A stretch of 64,000 nucleotides of DNA from Cupriavidus sp. D384 (GTDB lineage: Bacteria; Pseudomonadota; Gammaproteobacteria; Burkholderiales; Burkholderiaceae): positions 27,144 through 91,143 of the forward strand of contig NZ_BBQI01000094.1 in assembly GCF_001652915.1 (NCBI RefSeq), given 5' to 3'. Numbering within the stretch: the stretch's first letter is position 1; the number at the start of each line of letters is the position of its first letter. The notes under the pieces were generated by a model. The model made no database searches and had not been told where the DNA came from. It saw nothing but the letters and a program-made list of their open reading frames with translations. Positions 33,172 to 43,355 of this stretch are shown here, in pieces. Both the position numbers and the translations under genes were made by a program.

Positions 33172-34692
33172 ATGAACATGGCCGAAATTGCCCAGCTGGG
33201 CGTGCCCTACCCGTTCAAGGAGCAGTACGACAACTACATCGGCGGCGCCTGGGTGCCGCCGGCCGACGGCCAGTACTTCGAGGCCGTCACGCCGCTCACC
33301 GGCAAGCCGTTCACGCGCGTGCCGCGTTCGAACGAAAAGGACGTGGAAGCGGCACTCGACGCCGCCCACCGCGCCCGCGCGGCGTGGGGACGCACGTCAA
33401 CCGCCGAGCGCGCGAACCTGCTGAACCGTATCGCCGACCGCATCGAGGCCAACCTTACGCTGCTGGCCGTGGCCGAGACCATCGACAACGGCAAGCCCGT
33501 GCGCGAGACCTCTGCCGCCGACCTGCCACTGGCCGTCGATCACTTCCGCTACTTCGCGGGCTGCATCCGCGCCCAGGAAGGAACCATCTCGGAGATCGAC
33601 CACGACACCATTGCCTATCACTTCCACGAACCGCTCGGCGTGGTGGGTCAGATCATTCCGTGGAACTTCCCGCTGCTGATGGCCGTTTGGAAGCTGGCCC
33701 CGGCGCTGGCGGCCGGCAACTGCGTGGTGCTCAAGCCGGCCGAGCAGACCCCGGCTTCGATCCTGGTGCTGATGGAACTGCTGCACGACCTGCTGCCTCC
33801 GGGCGTGATCAACGTCGTCAACGGCTTTGGCGTGGAAGCGGGCAAGCCGCTGGCGTCGAGCCCGCGCATCGCCAAGGTGGCCTTCACTGGCGAAACCACC
33901 ACGGGCCGGCTGATCATGCAGTACGCGTCGCAAAACCTGATCCCGGTGACGCTGGAACTGGGCGGCAAGTCGCCGAACATCTTCTTCGAGGATGTGATGG
34001 CTGCCGACGACGCCTATTTCGACAAGGCGCTCGAAGGCTTTGCGATGTTTGCGCTGAACCAGGGCGAGGTCTGCACCTGCCCGTCGCGCGTGCTGATCCA
34101 GGAATCGATCTACAAGGCGTTCATGGAGCGCGCGGTCAAGCGTGTGGAGGCGATCCGCCAGGGGCACCCGCTGGACAAGTCGACGATGATTGGCGCGCAG
34201 GCGTCCGAAGAGCAGTTGCAGAAGATCCTGGCGTATATCGACATCGGCAGGCAGGAAGGCGCGCGCGTGCTGACCGGCGGCGAGCGCAACGCGCTGGGCG
34301 GCGACCTGGCGGGCGGCTTCTACGTCAAGCCGACGATCTTCGAGGGCCATAACAAGATGCGCATCTTCCAGGAGGAAATCTTCGGCCCGGTGGTCTCGGT
34401 CACCACCTTCAAGGACGAGGAAGAGGCGCTGGCGATTGCCAACGATACGCTCTACGGGCTGGGTGCCGGGGTGTGGACGCGCGACGGCGCGCGCACGTTC
34501 CGCATGGGCCGGGGCATCGAGGCGGGCCGTGTGTGGATCAACTGCTATCACGCCTATCCGGCCCATGCCGCGTTCGGCGGCTACAAGCAGTCGGGCGTGG
34601 GCCGCGAGAACCATCGCATGATGCTGGACCACTACCAGCAGACCAAGAACCTGCTGGTCAGCTACAACCCGAATCCGCTCGGATTCTTCTGA
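33172..34692 (+). CDS. acoD: NAD-dependent acetaldehyde/aldehyde dehydrogenase, AcoD/ExaC type
   Basis: 506 residues, the same length I recall for C. necator AcoD. Motifs: IIPWNFPLLMAVWKLAPALAAG in outline (NAD pocket), FTGETTTGR, ELGGKSPNIFFED (general base Glu262), and NQGEVCTCPSR with catalytic Cys301. The C-terminal oligomerisation segment is FGGYKQSGVGRE. The enzyme oxidises acetaldehyde and related aldehydes to acids in alcohol or acetoin catabolism. Its sigma-54 promoter and the convergent AcoR-like gene 24 bp downstream make a compact activator-target pair. Confidence 0.92.
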   Translation: MNMAEIAQLGVPYPFKEQYDNYIGGAWVPPADGQYFEAVTPLTGKPFTRVPRSNEKDVEAALDAAHRARAAWGRTSTAERANLLNRIADRIEANLTLLAVAETIDNGKPVRETSAADLPLAVDHFRYFAGCIRAQEGTISEIDHDTIAYHFHEPLGVVGQIIPWNFPLLMAVWKLAPALAAGNCVVLKPAEQTPASILVLMELLHDLLPPGVINVVNGFGVEAGKPLASSPRIAKVAFTGETTTGRLIMQYASQNLIPVTLELGGKSPNIFFEDVMAADDAYFDKALEGFAMFALNQGEVCTCPSRVLIQESIYKAFMERAVKRVEAIRQGHPLDKSTMIGAQASEEQLQKILAYIDIGRQEGARVLTGGERNALGGDLAGGFYVKPTIFEGHNKMRIFQEEIFGPVVSVTTFKDEEEALAIANDTLYGLGAGVWTRDGARTFRMGRGIEAGRVWINCYHAYPAHAAFGGYKQSGVGRENHRMMLDHYQQTKNLLVSYNPNPLGFF

Positions 34693-34716
34693 GGCAGCGG
34701 CCCCGGCAGCGGCGCG

Positions 34717-36606
34717 CTAGGACTGGCGCTGCCGCCGGTAGATGGTATTGCGCGACACGCCAAGCTCGCGCGCCGCGGCACTGACGTTGCCGCGGTGGCG
34801 CGCCAGCGCTTCGCGAATGCGTGCGGCTTCCCAGTCGCGCATGCCGCCCGTGGCAGCGTCGGCATCGCCCTGGGCCGGGCTGGCGGACGGCGTCGGCCCG
34901 GCAAATTCCTCCGGCAGGTGCTCGACATCGATCCGTGCCTCGCCTTCGGCCATCAACGCGGCAGTACGCAACACGCTGGCCAGCTCGCGCAGGTTGCCGG
35001 GCCATGCGTGCCGGCGCAGTATCGCCATGGCCTGCGCCGAGATCGCCTGCGGCCCGTGTTCGCATTCGTCTTCCAGAATGCGCGACACCAGCGCGTCGAA
35101 ATCGCTGCGCCCCGCCAGCGATGGCAAGGTCACGGCCAGTCCGTGGATGCGGTAGTAGAGATCCTCGCGGAATGTGCCATCGGCCATCTGCGCGCGCAGG
35201 TCGCGATGCGTGGCGCAGACAATGCGGATATCGACCGGCGTGCTGTGCGTGCCCCCTAGCGCGGTCACCGCGCGTTCCTGCAGCACGCGCACCAGCCTGA
35301 CCTGCTGCGCCAGCGGCATATCGCCAATTTCGTCGAGGAACAGCGTGCCACCGTGGGCCTGCGCAATCTTGCCGGCATGGCCGCGTCGCCGGGCGCCCGT
35401 GAACGCGCCCTCTTCATAGCCGAACAGTTCGGCTTCGATCAGGGTCTCCGGAATGGCCGCGCAGTTGACGGCCACGAACGGACCACTGGCCCGTGGCGAG
35501 TCGGCATGCACGGCGCGCGCCAGCCATTCCTTGCCGGCGCCGGTACGCCCCAGGATCAGCAACGGGATATCGCGCCCACGCAGGCGCGCCACGCGCTGCA
35601 GCACGGCGGCCATGCGGGCATCGCCGGTGTCCAGGCGGGCCAGCGCGGCCGACGGCTGCACCGCCGGCTGCGGCACATTCACCGGGGCCGCCACTTCCGC
35701 GCGATGCGACAACCGCGCGTAGATCCGCACGCCACTGGGCAGCGCCAGGTCGCGCAGCAGCGTATCGGCGGTGCCGGACGGCGGCATCGGCAGTGCGAAC
35801 AGTTCCGTGAAGGTGGCGCCGGACAGCACGTCGGCACTCATGCCAAGCTGGAACCAGCCGCTGCGATTGGCCGCCAGGAACGTGCCATCGGCGCCAAACG
35901 CGGCCATGCCTTCGAACAGCGTGCCAACCAGTTCGGGGCGCCCGTGGAAACGCACCACGAGCGCGTCGGGAAACTGGGCCGCGAACAGCTGGTTCTCGAT
36001 GGTCTGCGCGGACATGCGCACCAGCGCCATCGTGTGCGGATGAAAGCCGCGCGGATCGCCGCTGACATCGAGCGCGCCCAGCCAGTCGCCCATCGGGCTG
36101 GCAATCGGCGTGCAGGAACAGGTGAGCTGGCGGTTGGCGCGCAGGAAGTGCTCGTCGCCATGGATGATCGCGGAGCGCCCCTCCGCCAGGGCGGTGCCGA
36201 TGGCATTGGTGCCCTTGCTGGCCTCGGACCACGACACGCCGGGCGCCAGCGCCACGTCGCGCGCCCGCGCGGCAAAGCCGCTGCCGTCGCCATCGCCCAC
36301 GCTGTGCAGGATCACCCCGGCACTGTCGCTGAGCAGCACCAGGCTGTCGGTGCCCGCCACCTGCCGGTACAGGCCCTCCATCACGGGCAGTGCCAGGCGG
36401 TACAACGCACGATTGCCGTCGACGCGTTCGCCCAGCGCGCGGCGGCTCAGCGGGTGATAGTCGGGAATTTGCGCAGCATCGAGCCCGAATCCGGCGGAGC
36501 GTCCGTGCGCGCGGCGCAGCAATTCGCTGCGGTCGGCCACGTCATCGTGTCCGGCGGCAAGCACATCGGCCTGAAGGGCATCCTGGAATGTCAGGGCATT
36601 GCGCAT
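34717..36606 (-). CDS. acoR: Sigma-54-dependent activator, AcoR family
   Basis: 629 residues. N-terminal GAF-type sensor (about 70-210, with SEASKGTNAIGTAL and CSCTPIASPMGDWLGALDVSG), a PAS-like segment (220-300), an AAA+ domain with Walker A ILGRTGAGKE (351-360; Ala replaces the usual Thr), the sigma-54 contact loop GAFTGA (400-405) and Walker B TLFLDEIGD (421-429), and a Fis-type HTH at the C-terminus (NVSAAARELGVSRNTIYRR). AcoR proteins activate acetoin or alcohol/aldehyde catabolism from sigma-54 promoters. The convergent acoD-like gene has such a promoter and an upstream dyad. The effector is not readable from sequence. Confidence 0.92.
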   Translation of the reverse strand: MRNALTFQDALQADVLAAGHDDVADRSELLRRAHGRSAGFGLDAAQIPDYHPLSRRALGERVDGNRALYRLALPVMEGLYRQVAGTDSLVLLSDSAGVILHSVGDGDGSGFAARARDVALAPGVSWSEASKGTNAIGTALAEGRSAIIHGDEHFLRANRQLTCSCTPIASPMGDWLGALDVSGDPRGFHPHTMALVRMSAQTIENQLFAAQFPDALVVRFHGRPELVGTLFEGMAAFGADGTFLAANRSGWFQLGMSADVLSGATFTELFALPMPPSGTADTLLRDLALPSGVRIYARLSHRAEVAAPVNVPQPAVQPSAALARLDTGDARMAAVLQRVARLRGRDIPLLILGRTGAGKEWLARAVHADSPRASGPFVAVNCAAIPETLIEAELFGYEEGAFTGARRRGHAGKIAQAHGGTLFLDEIGDMPLAQQVRLVRVLQERAVTALGGTHSTPVDIRIVCATHRDLRAQMADGTFREDLYYRIHGLAVTLPSLAGRSDFDALVSRILEDECEHGPQAISAQAMAILRRHAWPGNLRELASVLRTAALMAEGEARIDVEHLPEEFAGPTPSASPAQGDADAATGGMRDWEAARIREALARHRGNVSAAARELGVSRNTIYRRQRQS

Positions 36607-36677
36607 CGACGGGTCTCCTGGCTGGCGCTCTCGCCACCATCAGCACCCGGGGCGGAGCATCTCTGCCGGGGACCTTA

Positions 36678-38195
<1,518 letters not shown>

Positions 38196-38214
38196 GGCTG
38201 CGGGTCCGGGGACG

Positions 38215-38300
38215 TTGTCTCGTTTTGTAGACGCGAAGTGTCTCATAACGAAGACTCGAACGCCGCACACATCGCTTGTCTTGTCTCAATGAGGAGACAA
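38215..38300. promoter_or_regulatory. Triple GTCT-N8-AGAC operator array
   Basis: Three dyads of identical spacing lie at 38217-38232, 38240-38255 and 38283-38298. The third is perfect over a longer stretch, TTGTCTC-N6-GAGACAA (38281-38300). Centres are 23 and 43 bp apart, near two and four helical turns. The array lies 48-130 bp upstream of the -24 element of the GntP operon and directly before the regulator start, so it can serve activation of one and autoregulation of the other. Confidence 0.7.
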
Positions 38301-38347
38301 TGCCCCGCAGGCTACACTATTTGCGCCTTATTCTTAACTTTTGAATG

Positions 38348-38363
38348 TGGCACGGAGCCTGCT
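38348..38363 (+). promoter_or_regulatory. Sigma-54 (-24/-12) promoter of the GntP-hydroxybutyrate operon
   Basis: TGGCACGGAGCCTGCT: GG at 38349-38350 and GC at 38361-38362, with a 10-bp gap and a full TGGCACG -24 element. It is 106 bp before the transporter ATG. An AT-rich stretch (38316-38345) between it and the operators could take IHF. Confidence 0.8.
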
Positions 38364-38468
38364 CATGAAGCGGTCCCTTGTCATCTGCACGAGGGACCAT
38401 CGCATTACACGGCACCGGGGCAACCTGCCACGGCTCGACCGCATTCAAGAACAAGCAATGGAGACCCC

Positions 38469-39860
38469 ATGTCTTTTGTCATAGTGCTCGCCGCACTGGC
38501 CTTCCTCATGTTCGCCGCCTATCGCGGCTACAGCGTGATCCTGTTCGCGCCGCTGGCCGCGCTGGGCGCGGTGCTGCTGACCGACCCGTCGGCGGTGGCA
38601 CCGGTGTTTTCCGGCATCTTCATGGAGAAGATGGTCGGCTTTGTAAAGCTTTACTTCCCGGTGTTCATGCTGGGCGCCGTGTTCGGCAAGGTCATCGAAT
38701 TGTCGGGCTTCTCCGAATCGATCGTGGCCGCGGCCATCCGCTACATCGGCCGCTCGCGCGCCAATGCCGTGATCGTGGCGGTCTGCGCGCTGCTGACGTA
38801 CGGCGGCGTGTCGCTGTTCGTGGTGGTGTTCGCGGTCTACCCGTTTGCCGCCGAACTCTACCGCCAGAGCAATATCCCCAAGCGCCTGATGCCGGGCGCC
38901 ATCGCACTGGGCGCGTTCTCGTTCACGATGGACTCGCTGCCGGGCACGCCGCAGATCCAGAACATCATCCCGACCACGTTCTTCAAGACCACGTCGTGGG
39001 CGGCTCCGGCGCTGGGCGTGGCGGGCTCGCTGTTCATCATCATCGTGGGCCTGTCGTATCTGGAATGGCGCCGCCGCGCGGCCCAGGCGCGTGGCGAGGG
39101 TTATGGCACGAACCTGCTGAACGAACCGCAGCGCGTGGAAGGCGGCAAGCTGCCGCCGCCACTGCTGGCAATCCTGCCGCTGGTGGTGGTGGGCGTGTCC
39201 AACTTCTGGCTGACGCGCATGATTCCGCTCTGGTACGGCCAGGCCAACAGCGTGTCGCTGCCGGGCCTGCCCAAGCCTGTGGAAACCAAGATTGCCAGCG
39301 TGACGGCCATCTGGGCCGTGGAAGGCGCGCTGCTGCTGGGCATCGTCATCGTGCTGGTCACCGCGTTCGGCGCCGTGAAGTCGCGCTTTGCCGAAGGCAC
39401 CAAGAGCGCCGTGTCGGGCGCGCTGCTGGCGTCGATGAACACCGCTTCGGAATACGGCTTTGGCGGCGTGATCGCGGCGCTGCCGGGCTTCCTGGTGGTC
39501 AGCGATGCGCTGCGCAGCATTCCGAATCCGCTGGTCAACGCCGCCGTGTCCGTCAGCACGCTGGCCGGCATTACCGGCTCCGCATCGGGCGGCATGAGCA
39601 TCGCGCTGGCCGCCATGTCCGACGTGTTCATCCAGGGCGCGCAGGCCGCGCGGATTCCGCTGGAAGTGCTGCACCGGGTGGTCTCGATGGCCAGTGGCGG
39701 CATGGACACGCTGCCGCACAACGGCGCCGTGATCACCTTGCTGGCCGTCACCGGCCTGACGCACCGCGAGTCGTATCGCGACATCTTCGCCATCACGATC
39801 ATCAAGACGCTGGCCGTGTTCTTCGTGATCTTCGTGTTCTACACCACCGGTCTGGTCTGA
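38469..39860 (+). CDS. GntP-family carboxylate:H+ symporter, probable 3-hydroxybutyrate permease
   Basis: 463 residues, about 12-13 helices. Family features: N-terminal repeat of hydrophobic helices, YGGVSLFVVVFAVYPFA, DSLPGTPQIQNIIPTTFF (a PGTPQ-type re-entrant loop), SMNTASEYGFGGVIAALPGF and GGMDTLPHNGAVITLLAVTG. GntP proteins take up gluconate and related hydroxy-acids. Shared operon (20-bp gap) with D-3-hydroxybutyrate dehydrogenase points to 3-hydroxybutyrate. GGAG lies 5 bases before the ATG. Transcription is predicted from the sigma-54 promoter at 38348. Confidence 0.87.
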   Translation: MSFVIVLAALAFLMFAAYRGYSVILFAPLAALGAVLLTDPSAVAPVFSGIFMEKMVGFVKLYFPVFMLGAVFGKVIELSGFSESIVAAAIRYIGRSRANAVIVAVCALLTYGGVSLFVVVFAVYPFAAELYRQSNIPKRLMPGAIALGAFSFTMDSLPGTPQIQNIIPTTFFKTTSWAAPALGVAGSLFIIIVGLSYLEWRRRAAQARGEGYGTNLLNEPQRVEGGKLPPPLLAILPLVVVGVSNFWLTRMIPLWYGQANSVSLPGLPKPVETKIASVTAIWAVEGALLLGIVIVLVTAFGAVKSRFAEGTKSAVSGALLASMNTASEYGFGGVIAALPGFLVVSDALRSIPNPLVNAAVSVSTLAGITGSASGGMSIALAAMSDVFIQGAQAARIPLEVLHRVVSMASGGMDTLPHNGAVITLLAVTGLTHRESYRDIFAITIIKTLAVFFVIFVFYTTGLV

Positions 39861-39880
39861 CCGCACCCAAGGGACGCATC

Positions 39881-40657
39881 ATGGTCAATCTGCATGGCAA
39901 GACCGCGCTGGTCACCGGATCCACGAGCGGCATCGGGCTGGGTATCGCCCAGGCGCTGGCTCAGGCCGGCGCCAACATCGTGCTCAACGGCTTTGGCGAT
40001 GTCGAGGCCGCCCTGGCAAGCATTCGCACCCTGGGTGCCGAGGTGATCCACCACGCCGCCGACATGCGGCGCCCCGACGAGATCGAAGCCATGTTCGCGC
40101 TGGTGGCGGAGCGCTTCGGCGGCGTCGATGTGCTGGTCAACAATGCCGGCATCCAGCATGTCTCCCCCGTGGAAGATTTCCCGGTGCAGAAATGGGACGA
40201 CATCCTGGCAATCAACCTGACGTCGGCCTTCCATACGTCGCGCCTGGCGCTGCCAGGCATGCGCGCCGCCAACTGGGGCCGTATCGTCAATATTGCCTCG
40301 GTGCACGGGCTGGTCGGCTCGGCCGGCAAGTCGGCCTACGTGGCCGCCAAGCACGGGCTGGTGGGGCTGACCAAGGTGACCGCGCTGGAAACGGCCGCCA
40401 CCGGCATCACCTGCAACGCGATCTGCCCAGGATTCGTGCTGACACCGCTGGTGGCCGCCCAGATCGACGCCATCGCCCAGCGCGAAGCCATCACCCCCGA
40501 CGCCGCGCAGGCCCGCCTGCTGTCCGACAAGCAGCCTTCGGGGCAGTTTGTCACGCCCGAACAGCTGGGCAACCTGGTGCTGATGCTGTGCTCGCCGTTC
40601 GGCGACCAGGTGCGCGGCGCGGCCTGGGCGATGGATGGGGGCTGGACCGCACAGTAG
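39881..40657 (+). CDS. bdhA: D-3-hydroxybutyrate dehydrogenase
   Basis: 258 residues, classical SDR. TGSTSGIG (12-19) binds NAD, NNAG is at 87-90, and the catalytic Ser140-Tyr153-Lys157 set is present. The substrate residues known from the Pseudomonas fragi enzyme (Gln94, Ser142, His144, Lys152, Tyr155, Gln196) all recur here with an offset of two: Gln92, Ser140, His142, Lys150, Tyr153, Gln194. This supports true 3-hydroxybutyrate specificity over a generic SDR. It oxidises D-3-hydroxybutyrate to acetoacetate, the step after PHB breakdown or external uptake. AAGGGA precedes the ATG. A terminator follows at 40707. Confidence 0.94.
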   Translation: MVNLHGKTALVTGSTSGIGLGIAQALAQAGANIVLNGFGDVEAALASIRTLGAEVIHHAADMRRPDEIEAMFALVAERFGGVDVLVNNAGIQHVSPVEDFPVQKWDDILAINLTSAFHTSRLALPGMRAANWGRIVNIASVHGLVGSAGKSAYVAAKHGLVGLTKVTALETAATGITCNAICPGFVLTPLVAAQIDAIAQREAITPDAAQARLLSDKQPSGQFVTPEQLGNLVLMLCSPFGDQVRGAAWAMDGGWTAQ

Positions 40658-40706
40658 CCCGCAGTAGCCTCGGGGTGGCGCTGCCGCTCCCCTGCTCACC
40701 AGCTCG

Positions 40707-40738
40707 ATGGCCCCGGCAACCACCGGGGCCATTTTTTT
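40707..40738 (+). terminator. Rho-independent terminator after bdhA
   Basis: ATGGCCCCGG, 6-base loop, CCGGGGCCAT running into T7 (40732-40738). Confidence 0.92.
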
Positions 40739-40830
40739 CGCATATTCGGCGGCCAGCTTGTATGCTTTTGGCGTCAGTCTCACTGTCGGCCCCAGCCCGC
40801 GCAGGCTGCGGCAAACGCTTTCCGGCCCGA

Positions 40831-42417
40831 ATGCAACCCCGCACGTTCATGGCACGCCAAAAGATAGACCTGCGAACCCTGGTTTTGGGCCTGACCCTGA
40901 CGGCATGCGCGGTCACGCTGGCAAATTCTCTCCATGCCGCGTACCGGATCGAGCGAGAGACGCTGATGGAAAGATCCCTGGAGGCCAACCGGGCCTACAG
41001 CGCCCGCGTTGCATCGTCGATCGACGGGTTCCTGCGCGGAGCACAGCTCCGGCTCAAGCTTGCCGGCGAACGGCTGGCCGATCGCTTCGACGATCCCAAG
41101 GCCCGCCGCGACACGCTCGAGCGTCTGGCGTCGCTGAGCGCGGATTTCGACGCCGTCGCCATCGTCAATGCCGATGGCCGCATCGCCGACGTCCTGCCCG
41201 AGGCACTGCAACTCGAAGGCCGCACGGTGGAGGCACCGGAACAGATTAGCGCCGTACGGGAGCACAAGCCGATCGTCAGCAATGCGTATCGGTCGATGGC
41301 CGGCAACCTCGTGATCTTTATCTCGATGCCGATCTTCGACCACCACGGCACCTACCTGGGATTGATCGGCGGGTCGATTCACCTGCAGAAGGATGGCAGG
41401 CTCCATGAACTGATGAGCAACCATTTCTTCGTCTCCGATTCCGAAGTCTACGTGGTCGATGGCCGGCACCAGTTACTGTTCCATCCGCTGAAGGCGCGGA
41501 TCGGCACCGTCACCGCGACCAATCCGGCCATGGATCATGCGCTGGTCGCCAGGGACGGCAGCATCGCGATGGTGGACGCCGATGGCCGCGCCATGCTGGC
41601 GGGCTTCGCGAACATCCCCACGGCGCACTGGGCCATCGTGAGCCAGCAGCCAGTGGCCTCCGTACTGGCTCCGCTCGACGCGCTGATGAAGCGGATTGTT
41701 GTCGCGATCGCGCCGGTCGCCGTGATCGGCTTCGTGCTGCTGTGGGTCCTGGCGCGATACATCGCCAGGCCACTGCGGCAACTGGCCGACAGCACCACGT
41801 CCACCGGCCTGATCGAAAGCACCGGTTCCGTGGCGCAGGTCAATGCCTGGTACTTCGAGGCCAGCCACCTGAAGCAGGCGCTGCTGCACGGCATCGACCT
41901 TGCCAGGACCCAGGTGAGCGGGCTTGAAATCGCCTCGCAGACCGACCCCCTCACCGGCCTGCTCAACCGGCGCGCGCTGGACGCCAGCATGGCCGCCATG
42001 GAGGCCGACGGCCGCCAGGTGGCCGTGATCGCGCTCGACATCGACCACTTCAAGCGGGTCAACGACACCTACGGCCACGATGTTGGCGACGTGGTGCTGC
42101 AACGGGTGGCGGAGATGATGCGCCACGCATCGCGCAGCACCGACCTGGCGTTCCGCGTCGGCGGCGAGGAATTCCTGATGCTGCTGCCCGGACTGGATAG
42201 CCACGCCGCAGGCGGCACCGCAGAGCGCCTGCGGCGTCTGGTCGAACAGACGGCCATCGCGCCGGTGGGACACATCACGATATCGCTCGGCGTCACCACC
42301 TGGCCGCACGATGCCGCCTCACTGGCTGAAGCGCTGAAGGAAGCCGACACGCTCATGTACCAGGCCAAGCAGACTGGCCGGAACCGTTCGGTCGTCGTGG
42401 GGCAGGCGACGGCCTAG
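40831..42417 (+). CDS. Membrane diguanylate cyclase (dCACHE-GGDEF)
   Basis: 528 residues from the ATG at 40831; the ATG at 40849 is also possible, and neither has a good ribosome site. One helix near residues 14-36, a periplasmic CACHE-type sensor (about 40-280, with IFISMPIFDHHGTYLGLIGGSI in outline), a second helix (about 285-312), a short HAMP-like linker, then a GGDEF domain: TDPLTGLLNRRALD, ALDIDHFKRVNDTYGHDVGD and RVGGEEFLML. GGEEF is catalytically competent, and RSTD five residues before it forms the inhibitory I-site. It makes cyclic-di-GMP in response to an unknown periplasmic ligand. Flanked by terminators on both sides. Confidence 0.92.
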   Translation: MQPRTFMARQKIDLRTLVLGLTLTACAVTLANSLHAAYRIERETLMERSLEANRAYSARVASSIDGFLRGAQLRLKLAGERLADRFDDPKARRDTLERLASLSADFDAVAIVNADGRIADVLPEALQLEGRTVEAPEQISAVREHKPIVSNAYRSMAGNLVIFISMPIFDHHGTYLGLIGGSIHLQKDGRLHELMSNHFFVSDSEVYVVDGRHQLLFHPLKARIGTVTATNPAMDHALVARDGSIAMVDADGRAMLAGFANIPTAHWAIVSQQPVASVLAPLDALMKRIVVAIAPVAVIGFVLLWVLARYIARPLRQLADSTTSTGLIESTGSVAQVNAWYFEASHLKQALLHGIDLARTQVSGLEIASQTDPLTGLLNRRALDASMAAMEADGRQVAVIALDIDHFKRVNDTYGHDVGDVVLQRVAEMMRHASRSTDLAFRVGGEEFLMLLPGLDSHAAGGTAERLRRLVEQTAIAPVGHITISLGVTTWPHDAASLAEALKEADTLMYQAKQTGRNRSVVVGQATA

Positions 42418-42529
42418 CGCTGCGTCCCTGGTGGGGCAACCAACGGATAGGCCCACGCCTCCAAGGCTGGCGCGCGTGGTCAGGACCGTCCGTGGCACTG
42501 ACAGCCGGCGGCCTGCGAAAAGAACCCGC

Positions 42530-42560
42530 AAAAAGAAAAAGCCCCGGAGTTTCCGGGGCC
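42530..42560. terminator. Terminator of sodB (minus strand), possibly bidirectional
   Basis: GCCCCGGA-GTT-TCCGGGGC (42541-42559) with A5GA5 on its left, which is a U-tract for minus-strand RNA. The remaining gap 42418-42594 shows nothing else. Confidence 0.85.
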
Positions 42561-42594
42561 TTTCACTGGGGCCTTATGCGGCGAACGTATTCGC

Positions 42595-43173
42595 TCAGGC
42601 GAAGTTCTTCGAAGCGAAGTCCCAGTTCACGACGTTCCAGAATGCCTCGACATACTTCGGACGGGCATTGCGGTAGTCGATGTAGTAGGCGTGTTCCCAC
42701 ACGTCGCAGGTCAGCAGCGGCTTGGCGTCGGTGGTCAGCGGCGTGGCGGCGTTCGAGGTGGACACCAGGTCCAGCGAGCCGTCGGTCTTCTTGACCAGCC
42801 AGGCCCAGCCCGAACCGAAGGTGCCAACGGCCGTCTTCGTGAATTCTTCCTTGAACTTGTCGAACGAACCGAACTTGGCGTTGATCGCGTCAGCCAGGGC
42901 ACCGGTCGGCTGGCCGCCACCGTTCGGCTTCATCGATTCCCAGTAAAACGTGTGGTTCCAAACCTGGGCAGCGTTGTTGAAGATGCCGCCCGACGACTTC
43001 TTGACGATTTCTTCCAGCGAAGCGTTCTCGAACTCGGTGCCCTTGATCAGGTTGTTCAGGTTCGTGACGTAGGTCTGGTGATGCTTGTCATGATGGAACT
43101 CCAGGGTCTCCTTGGAGATGTGCGGAGCCAGGGCGTCATGCGCGTACGGGAGAGGAGGGAGCGTGTGTTCCAT
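42595..43173 (-). CDS. sodB: Iron superoxide dismutase
   Basis: 192 residues from the ATG at 43173. Metal ligands are His27 (FHHDKHHQTYV), His74 (QVWNHTFYW), and Asp and His in DVWEHAYYIDY near residues 157-161. Gln70 in NNAAQVWNH is the FeSOD-type second-sphere glutamine, as opposed to MnSOD where it comes from another position. It removes cytoplasmic superoxide. Runs in the same direction as xseA, 182 bp downstream of it, with its own terminator. Confidence 0.96.
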   Translation of the reverse strand: MEHTLPPLPYAHDALAPHISKETLEFHHDKHHQTYVTNLNNLIKGTEFENASLEEIVKKSSGGIFNNAAQVWNHTFYWESMKPNGGGQPTGALADAINAKFGSFDKFKEEFTKTAVGTFGSGWAWLVKKTDGSLDLVSTSNAATPLTTDAKPLLTCDVWEHAYYIDYRNARPKYVEAFWNVVNWDFASKNFA

Positions 43174-43355
43174 TGTTCTGTCTCTACGGTTTTGGTGGGG
43201 AGAATGGCCGATTGTAGGTGACTTGCCAGACCCGCGCAAACGGCTCTGGAAAGCCCCCTGACCTCATGTTAGTTTCCCCTGCGGCCGCTCAGGGGACCAT
43301 TTCCATCGACTGAGAATCAGTCGCAACCAGGCCGGCGCCAGCGCCCTGGAATGTC

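Noticed and set aside
43308..43322. GACTGA-GAA-TCAGTC dyad between xseA and sodB as a Fur box
   Set aside because: Only part of it resembles a Fur half-site (TGAGAAT) and the full 19-bp pattern is missing. A CCCCTG/CAGGGG dyad at 43276-43295 nearby also lacks a T-run.
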